Assembly: GCA_021324255.1 (NCBI GenBank)
Contig: JAJPJL010000125.1
Location: 1 to 40,127, forward strand
Length of the DNA stretch: 40,127 nucleotides
Source: Bacillota bacterium
GTDB lineage: Bacteria; Sysuimicrobiota; Sysuimicrobiia; Sysuimicrobiales; Segetimicrobiaceae
Reading direction: 5' to 3'
The translations under genes and the position numbers were made by a program. The notes beneath the pieces were generated by a model. It did not search any database, was not told the origin of the DNA, and saw only the letters and a program-made list of their open reading frames with translations. Position 1 is the first letter of the stretch. Every line of letters starts with the position of its first letter. Below, one piece after another: positions 33,256 through 40,127 of this stretch.

Positions 33256-33321
33256 GTGATCGTCTTTGTCCTGCTGGCGCTTCTCATACTCGCCGCCACG
33301 GGCCACATGATTCTCCGCTAG
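33256..33321 (+). CDS. tiny single-pass membrane peptide, copy 2 (21 residues)
   Basis: The frame is GTG followed by IVFVLLALLILAATGHMILR and a TAG. A GAGGGGGG site lies about 8 bases upstream. The same hydrophobic helix and the same ATGH-M-I-L-R ending as in peptide 1 are present. Its stop is 14 bases before the ATG of the secreted TPR gene, whose GGAGGG ribosome site comes right after, so it is probably cotranscribed with it and could act as a coupled leader or partner. Confidence 0.6.
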   Translation: MIVFVLLALLILAATGHMILR

Positions 33322-33335
33322 GCAGTGGAGGGACC

Positions 33336-34142
33336 ATGAAGATCCGGTGGAGCACGGGCATCCTCGTGGCCGGGGCGGTGCTTATGCTCCAGGCGCGCAC
33401 ACCGGCGATCGTCGCGGCTCAGTCCTCGCCGGGCGCAGCGCCCGGCCAGACGCCCAACCAGATCGAATCCGTGACCCTGGCCAAGGGCATCAAGTCGGCG
33501 TCGCTGTTCGGGAGCGGCACGCTCACCGCGGTCGACCCCGCGACGACGTTCGTGAATTCAGATCTGCCGTACGCGATCGTACGAATCAAGGGGCTGGCGC
33601 CGGACACGACGGTCGCCTTGCGCCTGAGCGATCCAATGGGCGAAGCCTATATGGTCCAGGCCAAGATCCCCCCGCACAAGGGCAACCCCAAGACGTTCGA
33701 CTTCGCGGCGCCGCTCTATATCCTGGGCACGGACCTCGAGTCGCACACCGGAACCTGGCACCTCCAGGTCCTGATCAATAACACACCCCAGAACGAGACG
33801 GCGTTTCAGTGGCAAGCCGCGACGCCCGCGGACGTGGACAAGATCAAGGCCGCGGTGGATGCATCCCCGCTCAGCGCGGACCTGCACTGGCGCTACGGCG
33901 CGGCGCTCGCGCTGGTGGGACGCCTCTCCGACGCGGTCACCGAGCTCCAGAACGCGATCCGGCTGGATCCGCAGTACGCGCTGTACTACATCACCCTGGG
34001 CCGCGTGTACGAGGCGCAGCACCGCGTCCCCGATGCCACGGCGCAGTTTCAAAAGGCGCTCACCGTCCACGGGAGCGCCTACTACGACTCGGTGTTTCAA
34101 GGGTGGGCGCGCGCGGATCTGTCCCGGCTCCAGGGACATTAA
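33336..34142 (+). CDS. secreted protein with C-terminal TPR repeats
   Basis: 268 residues; ATG preceded by GGAGGG. Residues 1-28 are a signal peptide (STGILVAGAVLMLQARTPAIVAAQ). Residues about 40-165 look like a beta-rich domain (GLAPDTTVALRLSDPMGEAYMVQAKIPP). Residues about 175-265 hold two tetratricopeptide repeats, LHWRYGAALALVGRLSDAVTELQNAIRLDPQ and YALYYITLGRVYEAQHRVPDATAQFQKAL. Probably an extracytoplasmic protein-protein interaction module. It directly follows small membrane peptide 2. Confidence 0.75.
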   Translation: MKIRWSTGILVAGAVLMLQARTPAIVAAQSSPGAAPGQTPNQIESVTLAKGIKSASLFGSGTLTAVDPATTFVNSDLPYAIVRIKGLAPDTTVALRLSDPMGEAYMVQAKIPPHKGNPKTFDFAAPLYILGTDLESHTGTWHLQVLINNTPQNETAFQWQAATPADVDKIKAAVDASPLSADLHWRYGAALALVGRLSDAVTELQNAIRLDPQYALYYITLGRVYEAQHRVPDATAQFQKALTVHGSAYYDSVFQGWARADLSRLQGH

Positions 34143-34283
34143 CCTAGCCGGCGCGCCCGTGCCGCACGCTGCGCATGGCGCGTCCGTACCGGCCGCGACC
34201 GGGCGTAGGTCGGCGGACCGGTTCGGTCCCGCCGGCGGGCCCGGCCGTCGCCTGATCGCGGGAGCGCGGAACGGTCGGCCCAG

Positions 34284-34775
34284 ATGACGGGCGAGCAACG
34301 GCCCGCCGCGCCGACCCACCTGCGCACGCTGTGCTTCATCCGCTACGGCGACCGGGTGTTGCTCCTCCGACGGCGACACCCGCCGAACCAGGGCCTCTAC
34401 AATGCGCCGGGCGGCAAGATCGAGCGGGACGAGGATCCCTACGAAGCGTGTCTGCGCGAGGTCCACGAAGAGACGGGCATCCGGCTCCGTAAGGCCCGGC
34501 TGCGGGCCATCCTCACGGTGATCAGCCGCTCCACGGGCGCGCGCTGGCTGCTCTTTGTCTTCATCGGCGAGCGGCCGTCCGGGAGCGCCGACCCGGTGAC
34601 CACCGATGAAGGCACGCTCAGCTGGGTGCCGTTGTCCGAGGTACCGTCGTTGCCGGTGCCGGCGGATATCCCGCTGATCCTACCGCACCTGTTCACGCCC
34701 GACCCCGGCATCTTGATCGGCAAGATCCACGCGGACGACGACGTCCTCGTGGATTACGAGTTCCGCATGGCGTGA
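34284..34775 (+). CDS. MutT-like Nudix hydrolase
   Basis: 163 residues from ATG 34284. The Nudix box is GGKIERDEDPYEACLREVHEETGI, with RE-x2-EE intact. The substrate region NQGLYNAPGG and the family tail resemble 8-oxo-dGTP diphosphatases (MutT/NUDT1-like), which clean oxidised nucleotides out of the pool. It is the first of three genes on the same strand; the last is an OGG1-like 8-oxoguanine glycosylase, which supports a role in handling oxidised guanine. Confidence 0.85.
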   Translation: MTGEQRPAAPTHLRTLCFIRYGDRVLLLRRRHPPNQGLYNAPGGKIERDEDPYEACLREVHEETGIRLRKARLRAILTVISRSTGARWLLFVFIGERPSGSADPVTTDEGTLSWVPLSEVPSLPVPADIPLILPHLFTPDPGILIGKIHADDDVLVDYEFRMA

Positions 34776-34815
34776 CGCGCAGGAGTTGCCGGCGGCAAGG
34801 GACAACTTGAACGGC

Positions 34816-35409
34816 ATGCCCGAGCAGGTTCTCGTGGTGCCGCGGGAGCGGCTGTTTCCGCACGGCGGGTTTCACGGCTTCACGCGCGACGGGCTCGCGG
34901 CCTACCTCGACGCCATCGAGGCCCACGCGTTCTTCACCCTGCGCGATCGCGTCGAGAACGACCCGGGTCTCAAGCAGGTCATCCCCTACGTGATCCTCCG
35001 TCACGGCGGGCAAATTTTTCTCGTGGAGCGCACGCGGGGCGGGTCCGAGGCCAGGCTTCGCGACAAGCTCTCCATCGGGCTGGGCGGCCACATCAACCCC
35101 GGGGACGGCGACCACGCGGCCGACCGTGTCGCCGCCGGGATGGAGCGCGAGCTCACCGAGGAAGTCGACCTGCCGCCGGGCTGGCGGGCCAGGCCGGTCG
35201 GGCTGCTCAACGACGACGTCGAGGCCGTGGGCCGCGTGCACTTCGGCCTCGTCTACGTCGCCGATCTCCCGTCGCCGCGCGTCCGGATCCGTGAGACGGC
35301 CAAGCTCGCCGGCGAGTTTGCGACCCCCGAGGCAATCCGGGCGGCGTACCCGCGCCTGGAGTCCTGGTCGCAGTTCGTGGTGGATGGGGTGGATCTGCTC
35401 GAGATCTAG
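34816..35409 (+). CDS. second Nudix-fold protein, divergent box
   Basis: 197 residues from the ATG at 34816 (MPEQVLVVPRERLF), a typical start of this subfamily; a TTG at 34786 is less convincing. The Nudix region reads GGHINPGDGDHAADRVAAGMERELTEEVDL: the metal-binding RELTEE is kept, while the usual Glu after the glycine loop is Asp and there is a short insertion. A conserved opening, VIPYVILRHGGQIFLVERTRGGSEARL, precedes it. It is likely a pyrophosphohydrolase on an unknown nucleotide-like substrate. It lies 40 bases after the MutT-like gene and 4 bases before the glycosylase gene. Confidence 0.8.
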   Translation: MPEQVLVVPRERLFPHGGFHGFTRDGLAAYLDAIEAHAFFTLRDRVENDPGLKQVIPYVILRHGGQIFLVERTRGGSEARLRDKLSIGLGGHINPGDGDHAADRVAAGMERELTEEVDLPPGWRARPVGLLNDDVEAVGRVHFGLVYVADLPSPRVRIRETAKLAGEFATPEAIRAAYPRLESWSQFVVDGVDLLEI

Positions 35410-35413
35410 GCCC

Positions 35414-36400
35414 GTGTGGACGCTCGAGCCCGCGGGCCTCGATCTCCGGCGTACGCTGGACTCCGGCCAAGCGTTCCGGTGGCGGTGGGAGGACGGCCAC
35501 GACGGCGGTCCGATCGCCACGGGGATCGTCGGCCGCCATCGCGTCCGGATAACGCAGGACCAGGGCGGCATCCATCTGTTCGGGCCGGTGACGGGCGGGG
35601 CGCGCGCTGCGATCGCGCGGTACCTCGGCCTCGGGCCGGGCTCAGGCTCCTACGCGCGGCGCGCCGGTACGCCCGCGACGGCGGACGGCGGAGCGCCCGG
35701 CGGGGTGCGCGACCGGCCGCGGTCCCGCCCGCACGCGGCGGCGGGGGCCGGCCTCGCGCGGATCGAGGCCGCGCTCGCGGCAGACCGGGTGCTCGCACGC
35801 GTCATCCCGCACACGCGCGGCACCGGGCTGCTGATCCAGGATCCGTGGGAAGTCTTGATCTCGTTCATCGTCTCGCAGAACAACAACATCCCCAAGATCA
35901 GCCGGTCGATCGACGCCCTCGCGCGGGCGCTCGGCGACCCCGTCGACGAGACCGGCTACGCGTTCCCGCCGGCGGAGCGGCTCGCCGCCGCGCCGGCCGG
36001 AGTCCTCCGGGCGTGCCACCTCGGCTACCGAGCGCCGTACGTCCGCGCGGCCGCGCGCCTGGTGGCGTCCGGGCGGCTGGATCTCGCGGCGCTCGGGCGG
36101 ATGCCCGAGGAGGAAGCGCGGGAGACGCTACGCGCCGTGCCGGGCATCGGCGACAAGGTCGCGGATTGCATCCTGCTGTTCGGCCTCGGGCACACGACGG
36201 CGTTTCCGGTGGACGTGTGGGTCTGGCGGGCCATGGAGCGCTTGTACTTCGAGGGCCGGCCGCGGCCGCTGCGCGACATTCGCGCCTTCGCGCGGGCCCG
36301 CTTCGGCCCGCTCGCCGGGTATGCGCAGCAGCACCTGTTCACTTACGCCCGCGAGCACCTCCGGCCCCGCGGCGCCCACGTCAGCGCGCGACCACGGTGA
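35414..36400 (+). CDS. OGG1-like 8-oxoguanine DNA glycosylase/AP lyase
   Basis: 328 residues from GTG 35414 (VWTLEPAGLDLRRTLDSGQAFRW). The N-terminal OGG_N-type region is followed by the HhH-GPD domain. ETLRAVPGIGDKVADC holds the Schiff-base Lys248, and TAFPVDVWVWRAM the catalytic Asp267, the same 19-residue spacing as Lys249/Asp268 of human OGG1. It should excise 8-oxoguanine from DNA and nick the AP site. No iron-sulfur cysteine loop is present. Unusual is a low-complexity insertion of about 40 residues (about 77-115, rich in Ala, Gly, Pro, Arg) between the two domains. The 3' end overlaps the convergent selD by 20 bases. Confidence 0.87.
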   Translation: MWTLEPAGLDLRRTLDSGQAFRWRWEDGHDGGPIATGIVGRHRVRITQDQGGIHLFGPVTGGARAAIARYLGLGPGSGSYARRAGTPATADGGAPGGVRDRPRSRPHAAAGAGLARIEAALAADRVLARVIPHTRGTGLLIQDPWEVLISFIVSQNNNIPKISRSIDALARALGDPVDETGYAFPPAERLAAAPAGVLRACHLGYRAPYVRAAARLVASGRLDLAALGRMPEEEARETLRAVPGIGDKVADCILLFGLGHTTAFPVDVWVWRAMERLYFEGRPRPLRDIRAFARARFGPLAGYAQQHLFTYAREHLRPRGAHVSARPR

Positions 36401-37433
36401 TCTCGCCCTCCCCGCGGCCGCTCACCTGACCGATCACGGCGGCCGCCGGCGTCCCCCGCTCCCGGAGCGCTCCCACCAGCCGATCGACGCGGCTCTCCGG
36501 GACCGCGATCAGGAGCCCCCCGGACGTCTGCGCGTCGCACAGCAGCACCTGCGCCTCGTCCGCCACCCCGTCCCAGCGCACCGCGCGCTCCAACGCCGCG
36601 CGGTTGCGCTGCGTCCCGCCGGGGACGGCCCCGCGCCGCGCCAGGCTCCACGCCTCCTCGAGGATTGGAACCGCCGCGAGGTGGACGCGCGCCTGGACGC
36701 CGGCCGCGCGGGTCATCTCGTGCAGGTGACCGAGCAGGCCGAACCCGGTAATATCCGTGGCGGCGGACACGCCCGTCTCGATCATCGCCTCCGCCGCGGT
36801 GCGGTTGAGCGCGGCCATGATGCGGATCGCCTCGTCCACCGTCTCGCGCGACGTGTGCCCCTGCTTGATCCCGGTCGTGATCACACCCATGCCGAGCGGT
36901 TTGGTCAGGACGAGCGCGTCGCCGGCCTCGGCGGCGGCGTTGGTGACGACACGGTCGGGGTGCACGAACCCGGTGATGGCGAGCCCGTACTTGGGCTCGG
37001 GGTCGTCGATCGTGTGGCCGCCGATGATGGTCACGCTCGCCTCGGCGCACTTGTCGCTGCCGCCGCGGAGGATCTCGCCGAGGATGTCGAGCGACAACCG
37101 GCTGCGGGGGAACGTCGCGATGTTGAGCCCGAGCTTCGGCACGCCGCCCATCGCGTAGACGTCGCTCAGCGCGTTCGCGGCGGCGATCGCGCCGAACCAG
37201 TAGGGCTCGTCCACGATCGGCGTAAAGACGTCGACGGTCTGGACGAGCGCCAGATCCGGCGTGAGCCGGTAGACGCCCGCGTCGTCCGCGGTGTTCGTGC
37301 CGACGAGGACGGCGGGATCGGTGATCGGTGGCAGGTGGCGCAACACGTGCGCCAGGTCCGTGGGACTCAGCTTGGAGGCTCAGCCCGCGCAGGCCACCAT
37401 GGTGGTCAGCCGGATCCGGTCACGCTCCGTCAT
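36381..37433 (-). CDS. selD: selenide, water dikinase SelD, itself a selenoprotein (UGA at 37380-37382)
   Basis: 350 residues when the in-frame TGA is read as selenocysteine. The ATG at 37433 has GAGGTGAGG upstream. The first 30 residues read MTERDRIRLTTMVACAG, Sec18, ASKLSPTDL; this C-A-G-U-A-S-K-L motif is the classical SelD active site. Further motifs are TNTADDAGVYRL, QTVDVFTPIVDEPYWFG, NALSDVYAMGG, GGHTIDDPEPKYGL and TDITGFGLLGH, and TSGGLL near the end. SelD makes selenophosphate from selenide and ATP for Sec-tRNA and selenouridine. A gene finder that ignores Sec would call a short gene from 37346. A hairpin just after the UGA (37351-37371) fits a bacterial SECIS. Confidence 0.93.
37351..37371 (-). 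promoter_or_regulatory. candidate bacterial SECIS hairpin of selD
   Basis: Read on the minus strand, GCTGAGTCC and GGACCTGGC pair around a CAC loop, with 8 of 9 positions paired (two G-U wobbles, one A-C mismatch). It begins 8 bases after the UGA codon and ends within the coding sequence, as bacterial SECIS elements do. SelB binding cannot be judged by eye. Confidence 0.5.
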
Positions 37434-37542
37434 GGCCTCACCTCGGCGGCCGGCACCGCCTGCGACGCGGCCGCGCCGGTCCATGGGTTGCCTCCATTCT
37501 AACATCCGGCCGGCGCCCCTCCTCACAGCGAGGCGGCCCTGT

Positions 37543-37548
37543 TATAGT
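37543..37548 (+). promoter_or_regulatory. possible -10 element of the lysR-type gene
   Basis: TATAGT lies 20 bases before the ATG in a short A/T-rich spot of the selD/LysR divergent region (134 bases). No good -35 hexamer is seen at the expected distance, so an activator might be needed. On the other strand TAGAAT (37496-37501) could serve selD. Confidence 0.25.
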
Positions 37549-37567
37549 AGGACCCGGGGACGGCTCG

Positions 37568-38479
37568 ATGGCCATCAACCTGCACCAATTGAAGATCTTT
37601 CATACCGTCGCGAAGTCGGGGAGCTTCTCGCGCGCGGCCGCGGAACTCAAGATCAGCCAGCCGTCGGTGAGCATCCAAGTCGGAGAGCTCGAGCGGCAGT
37701 TTGGGGTCGAGCTGTTCGAGCAAGCCGGGAAATCGGTCCGGGTGACCGAGGCGGGCCGGATTCTCGACGATTACGCGGGCCGGATTCTCGCCCTGATCGA
37801 CGAGACCCGGCGCGCGATCGACGACGTCAAGGGGCTCGGGCGCGGGCGGCTCGCGATCGGCGCGACCCCGACGCCGGCCGCCTATTGGCTGCCGGGCCTG
37901 CTACGGCGGTTTCGCGAGGCGCACGCCCGCGTCGAGCTGGCGCTGCGCGTGGCGGGAACGCGGCGCATCCAGGAGTGGCTCCTCGGGCGCGAGGTCGACC
38001 TCGGTGTCGTGGGATGGCGGGTGACGTTTCCGGACCTCGAGACGGTGCCGATCGCCACGGACGAGCTGGTGCTCGTGGCCGCGCCGGAGCACCGGTTCGC
38101 CTCGATGCCCTCGGTGCGAATCCCGGACCTGGCTCACGAGCCGTTCATCCTGCGCGAGCGGGGATCCGGCACCCGCGACGTCGTGGACGACGCCCTGCAC
38201 CGGGCCGGCATCCACATCGCCCCCGCCATGGAGCTCGAGGGCGGCGAGATGGTCAAACAAGCCGTGGCCGCGAACCTCGGCGTGTCGATCCTCTCCCAAC
38301 AGGCGGTGCGCGCGGACGCCGCGGCGGGCCGCCTGCGCGTGATCCCCATCGAGGGGCTGCGAATCGAACGGGACATTCTCCTTGTCTACCACCGTGACCG
38401 GCGCCTGCCGCGCATTGCCCGGGCCTTCTTGGACATGGTGACGCCGCCCGCCGTGCTCGACGCCGAACACCGACCGTAA
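37568..38479 (+). CDS. LysR-family transcriptional regulator
   Basis: 303 residues. The winged helix-turn-helix is at residues 1-62 (LHQLKIFHTVAKSGSFSRAAAELKISQPSVSIQVGELERQFGVELF), followed by the linker helix and a two-lobed effector-binding domain (GRLAIGATPTPAAYWLPGLL, EVDLGVVGW, PFILRERGSGTRDVVDDAL, AAVAANLGVSILSQQAV). The effector domain resembles CysB/CysL/CbbR-type members. LysR proteins often control the divergent neighbour, here selD, but no binding site is proven. The ATG at 37568 is preceded by GGGGACGG. Confidence 0.9.
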   Translation: MAINLHQLKIFHTVAKSGSFSRAAAELKISQPSVSIQVGELERQFGVELFEQAGKSVRVTEAGRILDDYAGRILALIDETRRAIDDVKGLGRGRLAIGATPTPAAYWLPGLLRRFREAHARVELALRVAGTRRIQEWLLGREVDLGVVGWRVTFPDLETVPIATDELVLVAAPEHRFASMPSVRIPDLAHEPFILRERGSGTRDVVDDALHRAGIHIAPAMELEGGEMVKQAVAANLGVSILSQQAVRADAAAGRLRVIPIEGLRIERDILLVYHRDRRLPRIARAFLDMVTPPAVLDAEHRP

Positions 38480-38518
38480 CGCCGGCTTTGGCGCGGATAC
38501 CGCCCATCGGCGGCGTCG

Positions 38519-38707
38519 GTGCTCCGGACGCACGAGCAGCGGCGGCGGAAGCGCGTTCCAGTCGCGCTCGCGGCCATGAAGATGCTCGGCATCCGCGGGC
38601 CGAAGGCGATCGCGCCGGTCCGCCGCCGCCGGCCCGGCGCGCTTGGGAACGCCGTCATTACGGCCTACCTCGAGGCGCTGCCCCCGCCGTCCGGGACCGC
38701 CGTGTGA
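38519..38707 (+). CDS. possible short ORF, uncertain
   Basis: 62 codons in the 232-base gap after the LysR gene. The product is very basic (QRRRKRVP, RRRRPG) with a mixed C-terminus, GALGNAVITAYLEALPPPSG. There is no good ribosome site and no homology that I recognise. GC-rich DNA gives open frames by chance, so this is listed only because the gap has no other content. Confidence 0.15.
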   Translation: MLRTHEQRRRKRVPVALAAMKMLGIRGPKAIAPVRRRRPGALGNAVITAYLEALPPPSGTAV

Positions 38708-38711
38708 GCGC

Positions 38712-40127
38712 CTACCGTTCCGTCAACCACGTCGTCCGCAGCCCGATGTACGACGTGTTGAGCCAGTGGCGGTAGCCGTGGACGTTCCGGCGCACCGCTT
38801 CGTACTGCGTGGAGTGGAACAAGAACACCATCGGCACCGTCTCTTGTAGCCGCAGCTGGGCCTGCTCGTACAGCGCGCGCCGCTTCGCTTCGGCGGTCAC
38901 GAGGCGCGCCTGCTCCACGAGCTTGTCGAACTGCGGGTCGGAGTACCCCACGAAGTTGTTGCCGGCGCCGGTGTGGAAGTTGTTGTACAGGTAGTCGTCG
39001 GGATCGGTCTGCCCCGAGGTCCCCAGGATCGTCAGCGTGAAGTGCTTTTGAAACACGGTCGGCAGGTACACGCTCCAGTCGGCGGCGACGATCTTGGTCC
39101 GGATGCCGATCCGCGCGAGCTGCGCCTGGATCAGCTCCGCCGGCGCCCGGAGAAAGTCGTACGTGCTCGTCACGTAGAGCTCCGCGTCGATGCCGTTGGA
39201 GAACCCGGCCTCGGCGAGGAGGCGCTTCGCCCGGTCGACGTCGACCCTGTCATACACGTTCTTGGTGAGCGCGTAGTAGCCGCCCGGCGGGATCGCCGTG
39301 CCCGTCGCCACCACCCCGCCGACGCCGAACAGCGCGGTGTCGACGATCTCCTTGCGGTTGATGGCCCAGGCCATCGCCTGGCGCACCTTGACGTTGCTGA
39401 ACGGCGCCACGGCGTTGTTGATGTACAGGGCGCGGAAGTTCGCGGAGAGCCCGCCGACAACCGTCACGTTTGGGTCGCTCCGCAGGCTCTGCACGTCGGA
39501 GGACGGCACGTACTCGATCCAGTCCACGTTGCCGGTGCGCAGCGCGGTCGACCGCGCGACCGCGTCGGGGTAGAAGACAAACTCGATGCGGTCGATATAC
39601 GGCAACCGCCGCCCCGTGGCGTCGCTGCCCCAGAAGTCGCCGCTGCGGACGAGGGTCAGGCGCTGCTGCGGCGTGTAGCCGACGAACCGGAAGGGGCCGG
39701 TCCCCACGGGTTCCTTGTTGAGGTCCCCGTCCCGCTCCACGACCTCCCGGGGCACGATGACGTTGGTGGACAGCGCCAGTTTGGCGAGCAGCGGCGAGAA
39801 CGGCTGCTTGAGCCGGATCGTCACCGCGAGCGGGTCCGCGGCCGAGACGTTGTCGACGACCGCGAAGTCGGACGCCCGGGGCGACTTGGTCTTGGGATCG
39901 CGGATGCGGTTGAGCGAATACACCACGTCGTCCGCGGTCATCGTGCGGCCGTTGTGGAACTTCACGTTCGGCCGGAGCCGGAACGTCCAGGTCAGCCCGT
40001 CCGTAGATGTGGTCCAGGAGGCCGCGAGGCTGGGCTGCACCCGCAGCATCGGGTCGACGGTCACGAGCGTGTCGTAGACGTTTTCCATCATGTTCCGCGT
40101 CGCGGTCGCCGTCGTGGTGTGCGGGTC
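38712..40127 (-). CDS. oligopeptide/dipeptide-type ABC transporter substrate-binding protein (5' end outside window)
   Basis: 471 codons, open to the right edge: 12 codons before the first ATG (DPHTTTATATRN) continue the frame and match the family, so the real start and signal peptide are beyond the window. It is an SBP_bac_5 protein. Typical segments are ENVYDTLVTVDPMLRVQPSLAASWTTSTDGLTWTFRLRPNVKFHNG, TADDVVYSLNRI, PVGTGPFRFVGY, VRQAMAWAINRKEIV and AKRLLAEAGF. Family members bind peptides, nickel, opines or sugars outside the membrane for DppBC-type permeases, which should lie to the right. The C-terminus, ending GLRTTWLTER, looks complete. Confidence 0.88.
   Translation of the reverse strand, partial: DPHTTTATATRNMMENVYDTLVTVDPMLRVQPSLAASWTTSTDGLTWTFRLRPNVKFHNGRTMTADDVVYSLNRIRDPKTKSPRASDFAVVDNVSAADPLAVTIRLKQPFSPLLAKLALSTNVIVPREVVERDGDLNKEPVGTGPFRFVGYTPQQRLTLVRSGDFWGSDATGRRLPYIDRIEFVFYPDAVARSTALRTGNVDWIEYVPSSDVQSLRSDPNVTVVGGLSANFRALYINNAVAPFSNVKVRQAMAWAINRKEIVDTALFGVGGVVATGTAIPPGGYYALTKNVYDRVDVDRAKRLLAEAGFSNGIDAELYVTSTYDFLRAPAELIQAQLARIGIRTKIVAADWSVYLPTVFQKHFTLTILGTSGQTDPDDYLYNNFHTGAGNNFVGYSDPQFDKLVEQARLVTAEAKRRALYEQAQLRLQETVPMVFLFHSTQYEAVRRNVHGYRHWLNTSYIGLRTTWLTER

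Overview
The window is a GC-rich, gene-dense bacterial chromosome segment with few and short intergenic gaps. The gene families (GH57 protein with a DUF3536 tail, MrfA-type helicase, LonB/LonC-like AAA peptidase, TauE plus DUF1634, LIV-type ABC transport, UGA-encoded SelD, OGG1-like glycosylase) and the GC-rich codon use fit a deep-branching soil or subsurface bacterium, perhaps Terrabacteria-like (Sysuimicrobiota/CSP1-3, Armatimonadota or similar). No rRNA or other phylogenetic marker is present, so this placement is only an inference.

Layout. 1-5.2 kb: end of a GH57/DUF3536 protein, a small secreted protein, an MrfA-like helicase and an SDR oxidoreductase. 5.3-6.2 kb: a scar in which a proline dehydrogenase lacking its N-terminal third abuts fragments of a PotA-type ABC ATPase. 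6.4-11.3 kb: a complete branched-chain amino-acid/amide-type ABC operon (livG-livF-livJ-livH-livM) with a Tat-exported binding protein.

11.4-21.0 kb, minus strand: a compact eight-gene type IV secretion/conjugation cluster in transcription order VirB10/TrbI-like, VirB2/TrbC, VirB3/TrbD, VirB4/TrbE, VirB5/TrbJ-like, VirB6/TrbL-like, an unrecognised exported protein, VirD4/TraG. No relaxase, VirB11, VirB8 or VirB9 is recognisable. A perfect 16-bp palindrome lies between this cluster and a divergently transcribed Lon-like peptidase.

23.5-28.1 kb: Nudix hydrolase, an unusual tRNA-Glu(TTC), a VapBC toxin-antitoxin pair, a truncated GHKL ATPase, a COG4315-type secreted protein, a truncated small protein, and a TauE/DUF1634 pair. 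The run of truncated genes beside the tRNA looks like an old integration site. 28.2-32.8 kb: enoyl-CoA hydratase-like and class III aminotransferase genes in one operon, divergent from an FAD oxidoreductase, then a cupin.

33.0-34.1 kb: two tiny related membrane peptides (23 and 21 codons), each with a strong Shine-Dalgarno sequence and sharing an ATGH-[LM]-I-[VL]-R ending; the second is immediately upstream of a secreted TPR protein. 34.3-36.4 kb: two Nudix proteins and an OGG1-like 8-oxoguanine glycosylase in one operon, which looks like an oxidised-nucleotide repair unit. 36.4-37.4 kb: selD, itself a selenoprotein with an in-frame UGA at codon 18. This is followed by a LysR regulator and a 5'-incomplete oligopeptide-type binding protein running off the right edge.
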